Assembly: GCA_027488335.1 (NCBI GenBank)
Contig: JAIYBU010000147.1
Location: 1-55,076, forward strand
DNA from: Cytophagaceae bacterium
GTDB taxonomy: Bacteria; Bacteroidota; Bacteroidia; Cytophagales; Spirosomataceae
DNA: 55,076 bases
Reading direction: 5' to 3'
In this document: piece after piece, positions 25,290-34,212 of the stretch
Numbering within the stretch: the stretch's first letter is position 1
Layout of the letters: each line of letters opens with the position of its first letter
Notes under the pieces: model-generated
Databases searched by the model: none
What the model saw: the letters and a program-made list of their open reading frames with translations, nothing else
Told to the model about the DNA's origin: nothing
Program-made: the position numbers and the translations under genes

Positions 25290-26843
25290 ATGAAAAAATC
25301 ATTAGTCATATACGTGTTTTTTGTCTTACAGCTTTTTGTTGCCAACGCTACTGAAAACGATGATATTTATGCTAAAAAATTCACTTATCAGACTCTTACG
25401 CCTTATCAAAAGCACCTTTTTGACGAGTTTTTGGCCGATGAAATTCCTGCAGGAGCTAAAATTGAAGATGTTTTGACTGATAACACCAGTTTACGCAGCA
25501 AAACCCGCTTGGCTGAGGCTTTATTATTTAGAAATGCCGCAGGAGATAAAGACAAAGCAGTAGTAGTTTTACGTTGGATTCTTAAAAATCAATACCAAGA
25601 CCAGAATACCAAGATTTATGGCATCTGGAAAACTTCAATCAATAACGACAAATTTGACCAAAACTGGCGTGAGTTTATCGGCTGCGATTTGATTATTATT
25701 CGGAAAAAATTCGAACATCTCCTTCCCGAAAACATCATCAAAGACATCGAAACAGGTATTATTCATGCAGCCAAAGGGGCTTTCAAGCGAAATGTTACCC
25801 CCGATTATACCAATATTTCAATCATGAGTGCTTTTTTGATGGAATATGTCGGAACAGAGTTTGGTTTAGAAGAAATCAAGAATGCGGGATTGAAAAAAGC
25901 TCGTGAAATTTTCAAATTATACCAAACCAATAAAACTTTCAGCGAATTTAACTCGCCTACTTATTATGGAGTTACGCTCATTGGACTCGGCTTATGGCGA
26001 GAATTGGCCTTCTCAAAAGAAATTCAAGAAATGGGCAAGGCACTCGAAAAGGATTTTTGGCATGAAACAACCAACTTCTATAATCCCAATCTAAAAAACA
26101 TGCCTGGCCCGTATTTCAGAGCTTACGGAATGGATATGACCAAATATTTTGCCATTACTGGCACTTGGATTGCACTTGCGGTTGATGATGAAAAACTGGC
26201 ACCCATCCCCCCAAAAAAAGGGCCTAAATATGGTGAAATGAGTAATCTGCCCACTATTTTTAATGTAGGCTTATCTATACCAAAAGCAGATTTAGCAAAG
26301 CTTAAATCTTTTTCAAAACCTCAGTATATTGCTCGCAATATACCCAATAATTATAAAGGAGATAGCATCAAAAAAGTAACCGCTATCATAAATAAAGATT
26401 GGATGATGGGTGGTTTATGGGGCAATAAAAGAGTTTGGGAACAAATAAAAACTGGAACAATCCATTGGAAAACCCCAGACGGAGATATTGCATGGTTGAT
26501 GACCTTGGGCGACGGAAAAACCAACGTAAAAGTATCAGAAACCCAAATGAGTATTTTTGCCAATGATACCCAACCCAGTAGTTTTGAGGTATTTGTTTAC
26601 GCAAAAAACATAAGTGTAGAAGCATTGAGTGGCAAAAACTGGAATTTGTCAGGAATGACACTAAACCTTGAAACTAATCTAAAAATACTTAAAACCGAGG
26701 TTGTCGAATCTAAGGATTTCAATAATCTGTTAGCAATTTCTGAAAATATCGGTTCGGTTCTGAAAGTTAGTTTTGAAATTCCCACGAATTGGAAGCTTGA
26801 AAATCCTTTGGTCGAAATTACCCCAAATAAAAGAAACAAATGA
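25290..26843 (+). CDS. Secreted protein of unknown family, putative helical-toroid glycan enzyme (intact copy)
   Basis: The 517-residue protein has a signal peptide ending near VANA. The first ~300 residues are helical with the motifs YTNISIMSAFLMEYVG and FNSPTYYGVTLIGLGLWREL, and the C-terminal ~200 residues look beta-rich. I do not recognise a named family, though the NSPTY(Y)GV motif recalls uncharacterised secreted proteins I have seen in bacteria and fungi. The position between two sulfatases and beside glycosidases suggests a lyase or hydrolase. Its stop overlaps the start of the next, paralogous gene (ATGA at 26840-26843). Confidence 0.8.
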   Translation: MKKSLVIYVFFVLQLFVANATENDDIYAKKFTYQTLTPYQKHLFDEFLADEIPAGAKIEDVLTDNTSLRSKTRLAEALLFRNAAGDKDKAVVVLRWILKNQYQDQNTKIYGIWKTSINNDKFDQNWREFIGCDLIIIRKKFEHLLPENIIKDIETGIIHAAKGAFKRNVTPDYTNISIMSAFLMEYVGTEFGLEEIKNAGLKKAREIFKLYQTNKTFSEFNSPTYYGVTLIGLGLWRELAFSKEIQEMGKALEKDFWHETTNFYNPNLKNMPGPYFRAYGMDMTKYFAITGTWIALAVDDEKLAPIPPKKGPKYGEMSNLPTIFNVGLSIPKADLAKLKSFSKPQYIARNIPNNYKGDSIKKVTAIINKDWMMGGLWGNKRVWEQIKTGTIHWKTPDGDIAWLMTLGDGKTNVKVSETQMSIFANDTQPSSFEVFVYAKNISVEALSGKNWNLSGMTLNLETNLKILKTEVVESKDFNNLLAISENIGSVLKVSFEIPTNWKLENPLVEITPNKRNK

Positions 26844-28377
26844 AAATTTTAATGACGGGTTTCTTCGTGTTTTTATCGGCGGTGGTTTTTGCACAAAAGG
26901 TTGAAGATGAGCCCATTTTTACCAAAAAATTCACCTATCAAACGCTCTCAAAATATCAAAAAACATTATTCGATGATTTTATAGAAGAGCAAATGCCTAA
27001 AGCTACAGGCCTAAGGTTAGATGAAAATACTGCTACAAGGGGTATCACACGGTTGGCTTGTGCATTACTATATCGAAACGAAACTGGCGATGTGGAGAAT
27101 GCTGTAAAAATTATCAGATGGATTTTTACGCTTCAAAATTTAGATGAAACAAGCCAAAATTTTGCAGTTTGGCGAGGAAGTAGTAAACAAACGGGCAATT
27201 ATGACCAAAATATGCGAGAATTTATTGGTACTGATTTGATAAGTATCTACCATAAATACCGACAAAAATTACCCGATGAAGTAAGAAAAGACTTAGAAGC
27301 TTGTTTAATTCGGACGGTAAAAGGAGCAATCAAACGAAACGTAAACCCCGATTACAATAATATCTCTATCATGAGTTCATTTATGATGGAGTATGTAGGT
27401 ACAGCTTTTAATATCCCTGTTTACAAAAATGCTGGCATAGAAAAAGCACGAGCAATCTTTACTAACTTCTTGAAATACAATACTTTATGCGAATACAACT
27501 CGCCTACCTACTATGGCGTTGACTTTGTGGGACTGGCACTTTGGCGAGAGTTGTCGTTTTCGCAAGAGATGAAAGATATGAGTAAAGTCCTTGAGAAAGA
27601 ACTTTGGTTAGATGTTGCGACCTTCTATAATGCTAATCTGCAAAATATCTGTGGCCCATATCTGCGAGCTTACGGTATTGACATGAAGAAAACCCACGCC
27701 ATTGTGGGTACTTGGATAGCCGTTGCATTAGATAATCCAAAAATTGCTACGATTCCTGGCAAAAATGGTGTGCATCATGAGCGAGAATTTATTGTTCCGA
27801 TTGAGAAATGGGCATCTCGATGCCAACAAAAGCAATTGCTCAATTTAAAAGATTTGATAAACCCAGATTTATAACTCGCACAACCTCTAATTATTACGAA
27901 GGTGACCGACTAAAAAAAGTGACCGCCAATATTCAGAAAGATTGGATGATGGGCGGCCTGTGGGGAAACCGAAAAGTTTCGCACATTCTGAAAACTGGAA
28001 CTATGCACTGGAAAGCCGAAAATGGTGATATTGGTTGGCTTTTTGTGCCAGGTGAAGGCAAAACAAATATAAAAGTAGATGAAATAAAAATGCAAATATT
28101 TCTGGCTGATACACTCGCCAAGACATTTCAGATTTTTGTTTATGAAAATAATAGCAGTCCAAAAAACTTTCAAGAAGGCATTTGGAAATTGCCAAATATG
28201 GCTTTAAAAATAAAAACAGATTTAAAAAATACGAAGGTCGAAGTTTTATCAAAAGAAATGATTGATTCAGAAGGAGTTGGTACAAAAGATTTTCCGTACA
28301 TTATGAATGTTATTTTTGAAATTCCTGCCAATTGGGATATTTCAAAGCCTTTAGTCGAAATTACTCCCCAAAAATAA
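26840..28377 (+). pseudogene. Frameshifted paralogue of the preceding 517-residue protein
   Basis: Two overlapping frames (26840-27874 and 27808-28377) together align along the whole of the preceding protein, for example FNSPTYYGV against YNSPTYYGV and KDWMMGGLWGNKRV against KDWMMGGLWGNRKV. The break lies near 27804-27810. Adding one A to the AAA run at 27806-27808 would read ..IEKMGISMP.. and restore a protein of about 512 residues. Both halves look conserved, so this is either a very recent inactivation, an assembly error in a homopolymer, or (less likely) programmed frameshifting. Confidence 0.8.
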
Positions 28378-28382
28378 GCCTC

Positions 28383-29213
28383 ATGACCAAGCAATTATTT
28401 CTCAGATTTTTATTTACGGCTATCGTCTTTACACTCGGGATGATACTCATTTGGGCATGCCTAAATACGTGGTTGAGTGGGACTATCTGGAACGGAATGA
28501 CACTAAGTAAATCGGCTTTAACGGTCGAGTATTGCGAGTTTAATCATACCGAGAAGTTTTTCCATCAGTCGATGAATACGTATTCTAATTTAGCCTATTT
28601 CTTCTTTGGTGTTTTTGTCTTACAAATTGCTCAATATGATTTCAAAAATAAAGAAAAATCCGCTCAAAATAGGCTTGAAAAATTCCCGCTTTTATCAGTT
28701 TTAATGGGCTGTTGTTTTGTTTATTTGAGTTTTGGAAGTGCCTTTTTCCACGCTTCACTTACCTATTTAGGGCAAAGGGTTGACATGAATGGCACATACA
28801 GCATTTCTATCGTTTTATTGAGCATTGCTTGGTATCACCTGCTGTATAAAATCGACTTTTCAGAGAATACAAAAAAACTATGGATTGGGGGAATAGTAGC
28901 TATTATCGTAGCTTTTCTGCCAATTTCGCTCATAATTTCGAGTAGTAAACTCTTACCTGCCATGATTTTACTGCTGCTGATAAGCATTATTATTCATTAT
29001 ATTCAATTTCGCAAAGAAAAATCGTTTATTTTGGCAATTTTAGGTTTTATTTTAATGTTTTTCGCTGTTAAAATTCGTACGTTAGATGTGCAAAAAATCA
29101 ACTGCGACCCACACTCTTTTTATCAAGGTCACGCCGTTTGGCATTTGCTTACGGCTATGAGTAGTTTTTGTAGCTACGCTTTTTTTAGATTTTCAAAAAT
29201 TCAATCCTTATAA
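28383..29213 (+). CDS. Ceramidase-like (CREST superfamily) integral membrane hydrolase
   Basis: The 276-residue protein has about seven hydrophobic segments and the alkaline-ceramidase pattern. VEYCEFNHTEKFFHQSMNTY contains the Glu/Asn-rich opening motif, GSAFFHASLTYLGQRVDM has the His...Asp pair, and DPHSFYQGHAVWHLL has the late His residues for a metal site. The ATG at 28383 starts 6 bases after the preceding stop; an earlier ATG at 28332 would overlap that gene. Ceramidase-family proteins cleave ceramide amides, but prokaryotic members are largely uncharacterised. A membrane lipid or glycolipid substrate is possible. Confidence 0.75.
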   Translation: MTKQLFLRFLFTAIVFTLGMILIWACLNTWLSGTIWNGMTLSKSALTVEYCEFNHTEKFFHQSMNTYSNLAYFFFGVFVLQIAQYDFKNKEKSAQNRLEKFPLLSVLMGCCFVYLSFGSAFFHASLTYLGQRVDMNGTYSISIVLLSIAWYHLLYKIDFSENTKKLWIGGIVAIIVAFLPISLIISSSKLLPAMILLLLISIIIHYIQFRKEKSFILAILGFILMFFAVKIRTLDVQKINCDPHSFYQGHAVWHLLTAMSSFCSYAFFRFSKIQSL

Positions 29214-29298
29214 ACTAATCCTTAAAATTAACGACTTCTTAATCGTTCTATTTTATGTAGGAATTTCTATCATTTACATTCAAATATTATCCGAAACT

Positions 29299-30807
29299 AT
29301 GAAAAATATATTTATTCTATGGTTATTAATCTGTTTTATTGATAATTCAATAAGTTTTGCACAAAAACCTAATATCGTGTATATTCTGGCCGATGATTTA
29401 GGCATTGGCGATGTGTCTGCTTATAATCCTGAAGGAAAAATTCAGACACAAAACATTGACCTATTGGCTCAAAATGGTGTGAAATTTACAGATGCTCATA
29501 CTACTTCTGCCGTCTGTACTCCTACCCGATATGGTATCATGACAGGGCGATATAATTGGCGGACTACCCTAAAAAAAGGTGTCCTTCATGGGTATGATAC
29601 ACCACTAATTGACCCAAAAAGAGAAACTGTTGCTTCTTTTTTGCAAAAACAAGGCTACAAAACAGGTATTGTTGGAAAATGGCATTTAGGTTGGACTTGG
29701 GGAAATATTGAAGCAGGTGAAAAGAAGGTAGATTTTACGAAGCAAGTAAAAAACAGCCCCAATACCAATGGTTTCGATTATTCATTTTGTATTCCTGCTT
29801 CGCTCGATATGCCTCCGTATGCCTATGTAGAAAACGGTTTCTGCACTGCCACGCCAAAAGATACTTGTGTAGGCCGAAAAGGAATTGAGTTATTTCGTGC
29901 GGGCATTATCGCTCCCGATTTTCAACCTGAAGAAGTTTTAGGGAAATTTACCGAAAAAGCACTCAGTTTTATCAATCAAAACTCTAATAAAGAGAAACCT
30001 TTTTTCTTATATTTTCCGTTAGCTGCTCCACATACGCCCATTCTACCTATCGGAAAATTTGCAGGTAAAAGTAATATTTCACCTTATGCCGATTTTGTTC
30101 TGATGGTCGATGATGTAGTAAAACAGGTCGTTGAAACGCTCAAAAAGAATGGTGTTTATGACAATACAATCATTGTTTTTGCGTCTGATAATGGTTTTGC
30201 CAATCCTGCCGACTTAAAAGCACAATTGAGCAAGGGGCATAATCCTTCGATGATGTATAGAGGGTTGAAAACCGATATTTTTGAAGGAGGGCATCATGTA
30301 CCTTTTATTGTTTCATGGAAAAACGCCGTCAAGGCGTCGAAAGTAAGTAATCGGTTAATTTGTACTACTGACTTCTTTCAAACGATTGTAGAGCTTAATA
30401 ATAGACAAATAAGCGATAATACAGCCGAAGATAGTTTTAGTTTTTTAAGTGAGATTACAGGCAAAAAAACAACCTTTGAAGCTCGCCAATCTGTGATTCA
30501 TCATTCATCAGATGGTTTTTTTGCGATACGTAAAGATAATTGGAAATTGATTATGTGTTCGCATTCTGGTGGAAATGGCAAGCCCAAAGAAACCAGCGAA
30601 GAAGCCAAACTCCTCCCTCCTATTCAATTATACAATTTATCAACCGATATTGGCGAAACTCAGAATGTTTATGCCCAACATCCAGAAATTGTAAAAGAAT
30701 TAACAGCCTTACTAACGAAACAAATTCAAGACGGGAGAACCACAAAAGGTAAACTCCAGACCAACGAAGGTCCTGCCTATTGGAGCCAGTTGACATGGTT
30801 AAAGTAA
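29299..30807 (+). CDS. Secreted S1-family sulfatase, second type
   Basis: The 502-residue protein has a signal peptide ending SFAQ, metal-binding NIVYILADDLGIGD and the sulfatase signature VCTPTRYGIMTG. Cys73 is the expected formylglycine site. VGKWHLGW and FASDNGFANP blocks follow. It is only distantly similar to the sulfatase at 23717, so it probably acts on a different sulfate position. It is the last gene of the glycan locus, ending before a strong terminator at 30877-30912. Confidence 0.93.
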   Translation: MKNIFILWLLICFIDNSISFAQKPNIVYILADDLGIGDVSAYNPEGKIQTQNIDLLAQNGVKFTDAHTTSAVCTPTRYGIMTGRYNWRTTLKKGVLHGYDTPLIDPKRETVASFLQKQGYKTGIVGKWHLGWTWGNIEAGEKKVDFTKQVKNSPNTNGFDYSFCIPASLDMPPYAYVENGFCTATPKDTCVGRKGIELFRAGIIAPDFQPEEVLGKFTEKALSFINQNSNKEKPFFLYFPLAAPHTPILPIGKFAGKSNISPYADFVLMVDDVVKQVVETLKKNGVYDNTIIVFASDNGFANPADLKAQLSKGHNPSMMYRGLKTDIFEGGHHVPFIVSWKNAVKASKVSNRLICTTDFFQTIVELNNRQISDNTAEDSFSFLSEITGKKTTFEARQSVIHHSSDGFFAIRKDNWKLIMCSHSGGNGKPKETSEEAKLLPPIQLYNLSTDIGETQNVYAQHPEIVKELTALLTKQIQDGRTTKGKLQTNEGPAYWSQLTWLK

Positions 30808-30876
30808 AGTCTTTAGTTTCTAAACCTTGCTTGGGGGCATTTTTAGCCCAATTCATCCAATATAGAAAGAAGATTT

Positions 30877-30912
30877 AAAAAGCCTTGACAGTTTTCATCG
30901 TCAAGGCTTTTT
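30877..30912. terminator. Bidirectional terminator at the end of the glycan locus
   Basis: The 13-base arms AAAAAGCCTTGAC (30877-30889) and GTCAAGGCTTTTT (30900-30912) pair perfectly around a 10-base loop, with T-runs in both directions. It ends the plus-strand sulfatase transcript. On the minus strand it overlaps the stop codon of the 98-residue gene (30901-31197). Confidence 0.85.
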
Positions 30913-31197
30913 TCTTTCTGAAATGATTTTTTTTAATTCATCATTTTCATTGACATAATGCTGTAATTGTCCTTTTAAATAGGCTACTTGCGAAAGCAAA
31001 GCATCAACCGTTCGGTTTTCTTCATTCCACGGTGCGGCTTCATTGAGGTGTTTGGCTTGATTGGCATATCCACGACAAGTGGAAGTGCAATATTTAGCTG
31101 TTGAGCGATTTGCAAAATAAACAGTTCCGCAATACAAGCATGTTTTTTCAAATACTTTAGCATTATATTTGAATTTACTACGGTCGAGTGTTGGCAT
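30901..31197 (-). CDS. Small putative zinc-finger protein
   Basis: This 98-residue protein of unknown function has a CLYCG...KYCTSTCRGYANQAKH segment (about residues 20-50) that could bind one zinc ion through CxxC and CxxxC. A coiled-coil-like C-terminus follows (VAYLKGQLQHYVNENDELKK). It lies next to the origin and ends inside the terminator stem. Small Zn proteins of this kind can act in plasmid copy control or DNA binding, but that is a guess. Confidence 0.6.
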   Translation of the reverse strand: MPTLDRSKFKYNAKVFEKTCLYCGTVYFANRSTAKYCTSTCRGYANQAKHLNEAAPWNEENRTVDALLSQVAYLKGQLQHYVNENDELKKIISERKKP

Positions 31198-31351
31198 ATA
31201 ATATGTCTAATAATTGAGTAAATATAATAAATATGATATTATAATGTTATAAAACCGTTATAATATCTTTTAATAAAAATAATTTACGGATTAAAAAAAT
31301 ATATAAAACCATTTTCTATGTTGATAAGTATCTGTAAAAACAGAAATATTG

Positions 31352-31450
31352 CTTTTAGAATTTGTCGCAATTACTCTTAGAATTTGTCGCAATTAAGTCT
31401 ATTCGATTTTTAGAATTTGTCGTAATTACTTTTAGAATTTGTCGCAATTT
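31352..31450 (+). repeat. Iteron cluster of the replication origin (four copies)
   Basis: Four direct copies of CTTTTAGAATTTGTCGCAAT start at about 31352, 31374, 31407 and 31429. Copies 1-2 and 3-4 are spaced exactly 22 bases; copies 2-3 are 33 bases apart (one and a half units). Minor variants are CTCTTAG and GTCGTAAT. Three further copies occur at 31701, 32747 and 32860 in the same orientation. This is the expected binding array for a Rep_3/RepB initiator, which is encoded next to it. Confidence 0.9.
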
Positions 31451-31456
31451 CGAATC

Positions 31457-31573
31457 TTTTCCACATATAATTATTTAATTATCAGCTATTTACAGATTCA
31501 AAAAACACTCCTAAATCAATCAAATATATTATTGATATAAAATTATAAAATATTTGATTAGTCCTGTGGAAAA
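31457..31573. other. Predicted origin of replication: paired DnaA-like boxes around an AT-rich segment
   Basis: TTTTCCACA (31457-31465) and its inverse TGTGGAAAA (31565-31573) resemble DnaA boxes (TTATCCACA). The roughly 100 bases between them are almost purely A/T and would melt easily. The segment lies directly beside the four-iteron cluster, giving the standard iteron, DnaA box and AT-rich layout. Confidence 0.75.
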
Positions 31574-31700
31574 GTGGAAAAGTATTTACGGCGGAAAAAA
31601 CAACTTAAAATGCGATAGCATTTTTCGAAAAGGAAGAAAATTGAAGTTAAGAGCATTAAAAGACCTTGCGTGAACTAAAGATTTAGTTTAAAGAGATTTC

Positions 31701-31722
31701 CTCTTAGAGTTTGTCGCAATTA
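31701..31722 (+). repeat. Iteron copy 5
   Basis: CTCTTAGAGTTTGTCGCAAT differs from the cluster consensus by two or three bases. It lies just beyond the rep stop codon, on the other side of the AT-rich region from the main cluster. Confidence 0.8.
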
Positions 31723-31729
31723 TACTCTT

Positions 31730-32659
31730 TTATTTCTCTTTCCCAAATCCTAACGACTGAGCTAAATAAGCCGTTGCATTTCTTACGCCTTTAATTTCTC
31801 CGTTTACCAACTGGCTATCCAAAAGCATAAACTTCCGAATAAGCATCCCATCACTTAAAATGGCTTTCACTTGTTTGGTAGAAAACTGGTACGAGTCCAA
31901 AAGCTGTTCACAAGTTCTACGGAGTTCTTCTTCGGTCAATAAAGACCATTGGTATAATTCACTTTCAACGGCTTCTTGTGCAATCCTCTCAGGTGTTTTC
32001 ACCACAAACTGTAAGTCTGTAACTTTCTTCCCCTTCTTACCTATTACATGATATTCAAAAATGATATTGGCTTTTTCTCTTAGTTCCGCTATCGACGGTT
32101 CAAGCACTCGCTTTTTAAAATCAGCAAAATTTGGATAGTTACACGATAATATATTTTGGAGTTCATCTATATTATAATCAAACACATAACGTTTACGTCC
32201 CTTAGTAAACATCATAATTATCTCAAAAATACGTTGAGCATAAACACTTTTAATACTCAGCATAATTTCCAAATTATAGCTCGTATAACTATTTTTAAGT
32301 TCTAAAAAATACTGAACTACATCTGATAACATGGTTAATTCAATATACGCTTTTCCATCTTCTCCCGTATAATATTTCACTTTTGGAAAAGGCACTAAGT
32401 ATGTAAATCCAGATTCTTTTTCTGTGCTATATATCTTCTTACTCGTAATACTATCACAAGCCAAATTAATTTCTTTATAGTTGCTCTTCAAAATAGAAAC
32501 AGGTATATTGAAACGTAGATTTACATCTGGTTTGGTAAGGTCAAAATCTATCTGATTAATACAATGCAGCAACATTTTACGTTCTAAATAACTAAACTCC
32601 TGACGACTGCGAGTAATGATATTAGGTTGATAATTATCCTGACGCTGACGGTAATTCAT
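31730..32659 (-). CDS. Replication initiator protein, Rep_3/RepB family
   Basis: This 309-residue plasmid initiator binds iterons. It starts MNYRQRQDNYQPNIITRSRQ and continues with FSYLERKMLLHCINQI, typical of the first winged helix. A second winged-helix half is seen around YNIDELQNILSCNYPNFADFKKRVLEPSIAELREK. The ATG at 32659 is preferred. The longer frame to 32692 would begin with a TTG that is part of a TATATTTG promoter box. Iterons lie on both sides, allowing origin binding and autorepression. Confidence 0.93.
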   Translation of the reverse strand: MNYRQRQDNYQPNIITRSRQEFSYLERKMLLHCINQIDFDLTKPDVNLRFNIPVSILKSNYKEINLACDSITSKKIYSTEKESGFTYLVPFPKVKYYTGEDGKAYIELTMLSDVVQYFLELKNSYTSYNLEIMLSIKSVYAQRIFEIIMMFTKGRKRYVFDYNIDELQNILSCNYPNFADFKKRVLEPSIAELREKANIIFEYHVIGKKGKKVTDLQFVVKTPERIAQEAVESELYQWSLLTEEELRRTCEQLLDSYQFSTKQVKAILSDGMLIRKFMLLDSQLVNGEIKGVRNATAYLAQSLGFGKEK

Positions 32660-32689
32660 TTCTTGGAATAATAAAGAGTTAAAAACTTT

Positions 32690-32697
32690 CAAATATA
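32690..32697 (-). promoter_or_regulatory. Candidate rep promoter -7 box (TATATTTG)
   Basis: On the minus strand TATATTTG fits TAnnTTTG and lies 30 bases before the rep ATG. Just upstream is a 10-base-arm hairpin (32703-32735) and then iterons at 32747 and 32860, so Rep could repress its own promoter. Confidence 0.5.
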
Positions 32698-32702
32698 CCT
32701 AA

Positions 32703-32735
32703 AAAAGCGACATTGTATATAAAACTGTCGCTTTT
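32703..32735. repeat. Inverted repeat upstream of rep
   Basis: AAAAGCGACA (32703-32712) and TGTCGCTTTT (32726-32735) are perfect complements with a 13-base loop. The position just behind the rep promoter suggests an operator or copy-control site rather than a terminator. Confidence 0.6.
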
Positions 32736-32746
32736 AAAACTGTCAG

Positions 32747-32881
32747 CTTTTAGAATTTGTCGTAATTCTATTCTTGTAGATTATAAAACAACACTTTTAT
32801 ATATACTTAATCTATTGATTATAAGATACTTACATGCTAATTATTCTTTCTTTTATTTGCTTTTAGAATTTGTCGTAATTC
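32747..32881 (+). repeat. Iteron copies 6 and 7 upstream of rep
   Basis: CTTTTAGAATTTGTCGTAAT occurs at 32747 and again at 32860, in the same orientation as the origin cluster. They are identical over 20 bases. Sites upstream of rep often mediate autorepression or handcuffing. Confidence 0.85.
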
Positions 32882-33190
32882 TCATAAATCCTAACCTCAA
32901 GAATGAAGAGTAGCAAAATAATTTCATTATACCTATGAAGAAAACGAGTCATGCTACGGTTTGAATATTATTTAACCATTCTAAGGTGAATGATTTATAA
33001 AAGTCTATGACCAACATACAGGAAGTTTATGTAAAATGCTTAAAATACCCCCTGATGCTACCAAAATTATGTATTTCCCAACTAATTTGAACACACATAA
33101 TTCTATCGAAACTACCGATGTACAGTTAGTTTTATAAAACATTACTTGAAAAGTCAGAAAAGAGCAATAATGTGCTTATAATATCAAACA
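32882..33190. other. Non-coding stretch between rep and parA
   Basis: No gene or clear repeat was recognised in these roughly 300 bases. The region may hold a centromere, but no repeated site was found by eye. Confidence 0.4.
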
Positions 33191-33197
33191 TTTTGCA

Positions 33198-33234
33198 TAT
33201 ATTTGTTAAAATTTACAAACAAACGCTAACAAAT
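33198..33234 (+). promoter_or_regulatory. parA promoter box and overlapping operator-like inverted repeat
   Basis: TATATTTG (33198-33205) fits TAnnTTTG. The inverted pair ATTTGTTA (33201-33208) and TAACAAAT (33227-33234) starts in the box and ends on the parA start codon. The ParA protein has an N-terminal HTH, so autorepression at this site is likely. Confidence 0.55.
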
Positions 33235-34192
33235 GCTCACCCAAGAAACCCTACTCAAATTTTTAAAACGTCGTTCGGCTATATCAGTTGCTACGCTTGA
33301 ACGTGAAGCTGGTTTGCCTAAAAACACTCTATCTGGCGTTATTAGCGGAAGTCGAAATTTAAGCGAGAAACATCTCATGGCATTATTTCCAGTTGTCACT
33401 CAATATGGATTCAGCAATGAAGCTTTTGAAAAAGCCAGAGTTATATCTATCATCAACCATAAAGGTGGTGTCGGAAAAACCACCACAACAGCTTATTTAG
33501 GCGAAGCACTGGCTAATAAAGGTTTTAAAGTATTATTAATTGATATTGACCCACAAGGTAGCCTAAGCGAAGTACTAAATATTAGAGTTGGTCAAACCCA
33601 AGTATTTCATTCTTTGTTAAATTTAGAAGTTCCCTTGGCCATTCAGCCTGTAATGGAAAACTTGTATATTGCTCCCAGCGACATTGAATTAAGTTCTGCA
33701 GAAAAAGAACTAAGCAATAAAATCGGTGGTGAACTTCGCTTAAAAGTTGCCATCAGTAAAGTGTCAAAAGATTATGACTTTATTCTGATTGATTGCCCAC
33801 CTTCGCTCAACATACTAACTATTACAGCTATGCAGGCTTCCAATGGTTGCCTCATTACTACCTTACCTGAGCAGCTTGCTTATAAAGGGCTCGTAGTGTT
33901 ACTTGAGCGAATCGCTGAAGTACGTGCATTACTCAATCCAGCTCTCGAATTAGACGGTATCGTTTTTACAATGGTCAAAGGTAATAGTATTCATAGAGAA
34001 TATAAAGAACTTATTCGTCAGCAGTTTTCTAATTTAAAGGTTTTTGATACCGAAATCAAACACCTAATTGATTTTCAAAAAGCCATGATTGACCACCTCA
34101 CCATCAGTGCATTCAACAAAAATTCCGAAGCAGCCACCTCTTACGAAAACTTAGGCGAAGAATATTTAACATCATTAGACAAACGTAGCTAA
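33233..34192 (+). CDS. parA: ParA-family partition ATPase with N-terminal HTH
   Basis: The 319-residue protein starts with an HTH-like domain at residues 1-60 (TLEREAGLPKNTLSGVISGS). The deviant Walker A HKGGVGKTTT at about 76-85 follows, then DIDPQGSLSE and DYDFILIDCPPSLNILT. This is type Ia partition architecture, in which the HTH gives autoregulation. parB follows after 20 bases. Confidence 0.95.
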   Translation: MLTQETLLKFLKRRSAISVATLEREAGLPKNTLSGVISGSRNLSEKHLMALFPVVTQYGFSNEAFEKARVISIINHKGGVGKTTTTAYLGEALANKGFKVLLIDIDPQGSLSEVLNIRVGQTQVFHSLLNLEVPLAIQPVMENLYIAPSDIELSSAEKELSNKIGGELRLKVAISKVSKDYDFILIDCPPSLNILTITAMQASNGCLITTLPEQLAYKGLVVLLERIAEVRALLNPALELDGIVFTMVKGNSIHREYKELIRQQFSNLKVFDTEIKHLIDFQKAMIDHLTISAFNKNSEAATSYENLGEEYLTSLDKRS

Positions 34193-34212
34193 GCTCTATA
34201 AAATCAATACAA

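Noticed and set aside
31352..31450. Regular short repeats that might be a CRISPR array
   Set aside because: Units of about 22 bases abut with no unique spacers of CRISPR length, and a Rep_3 gene is adjacent; these are iterons.
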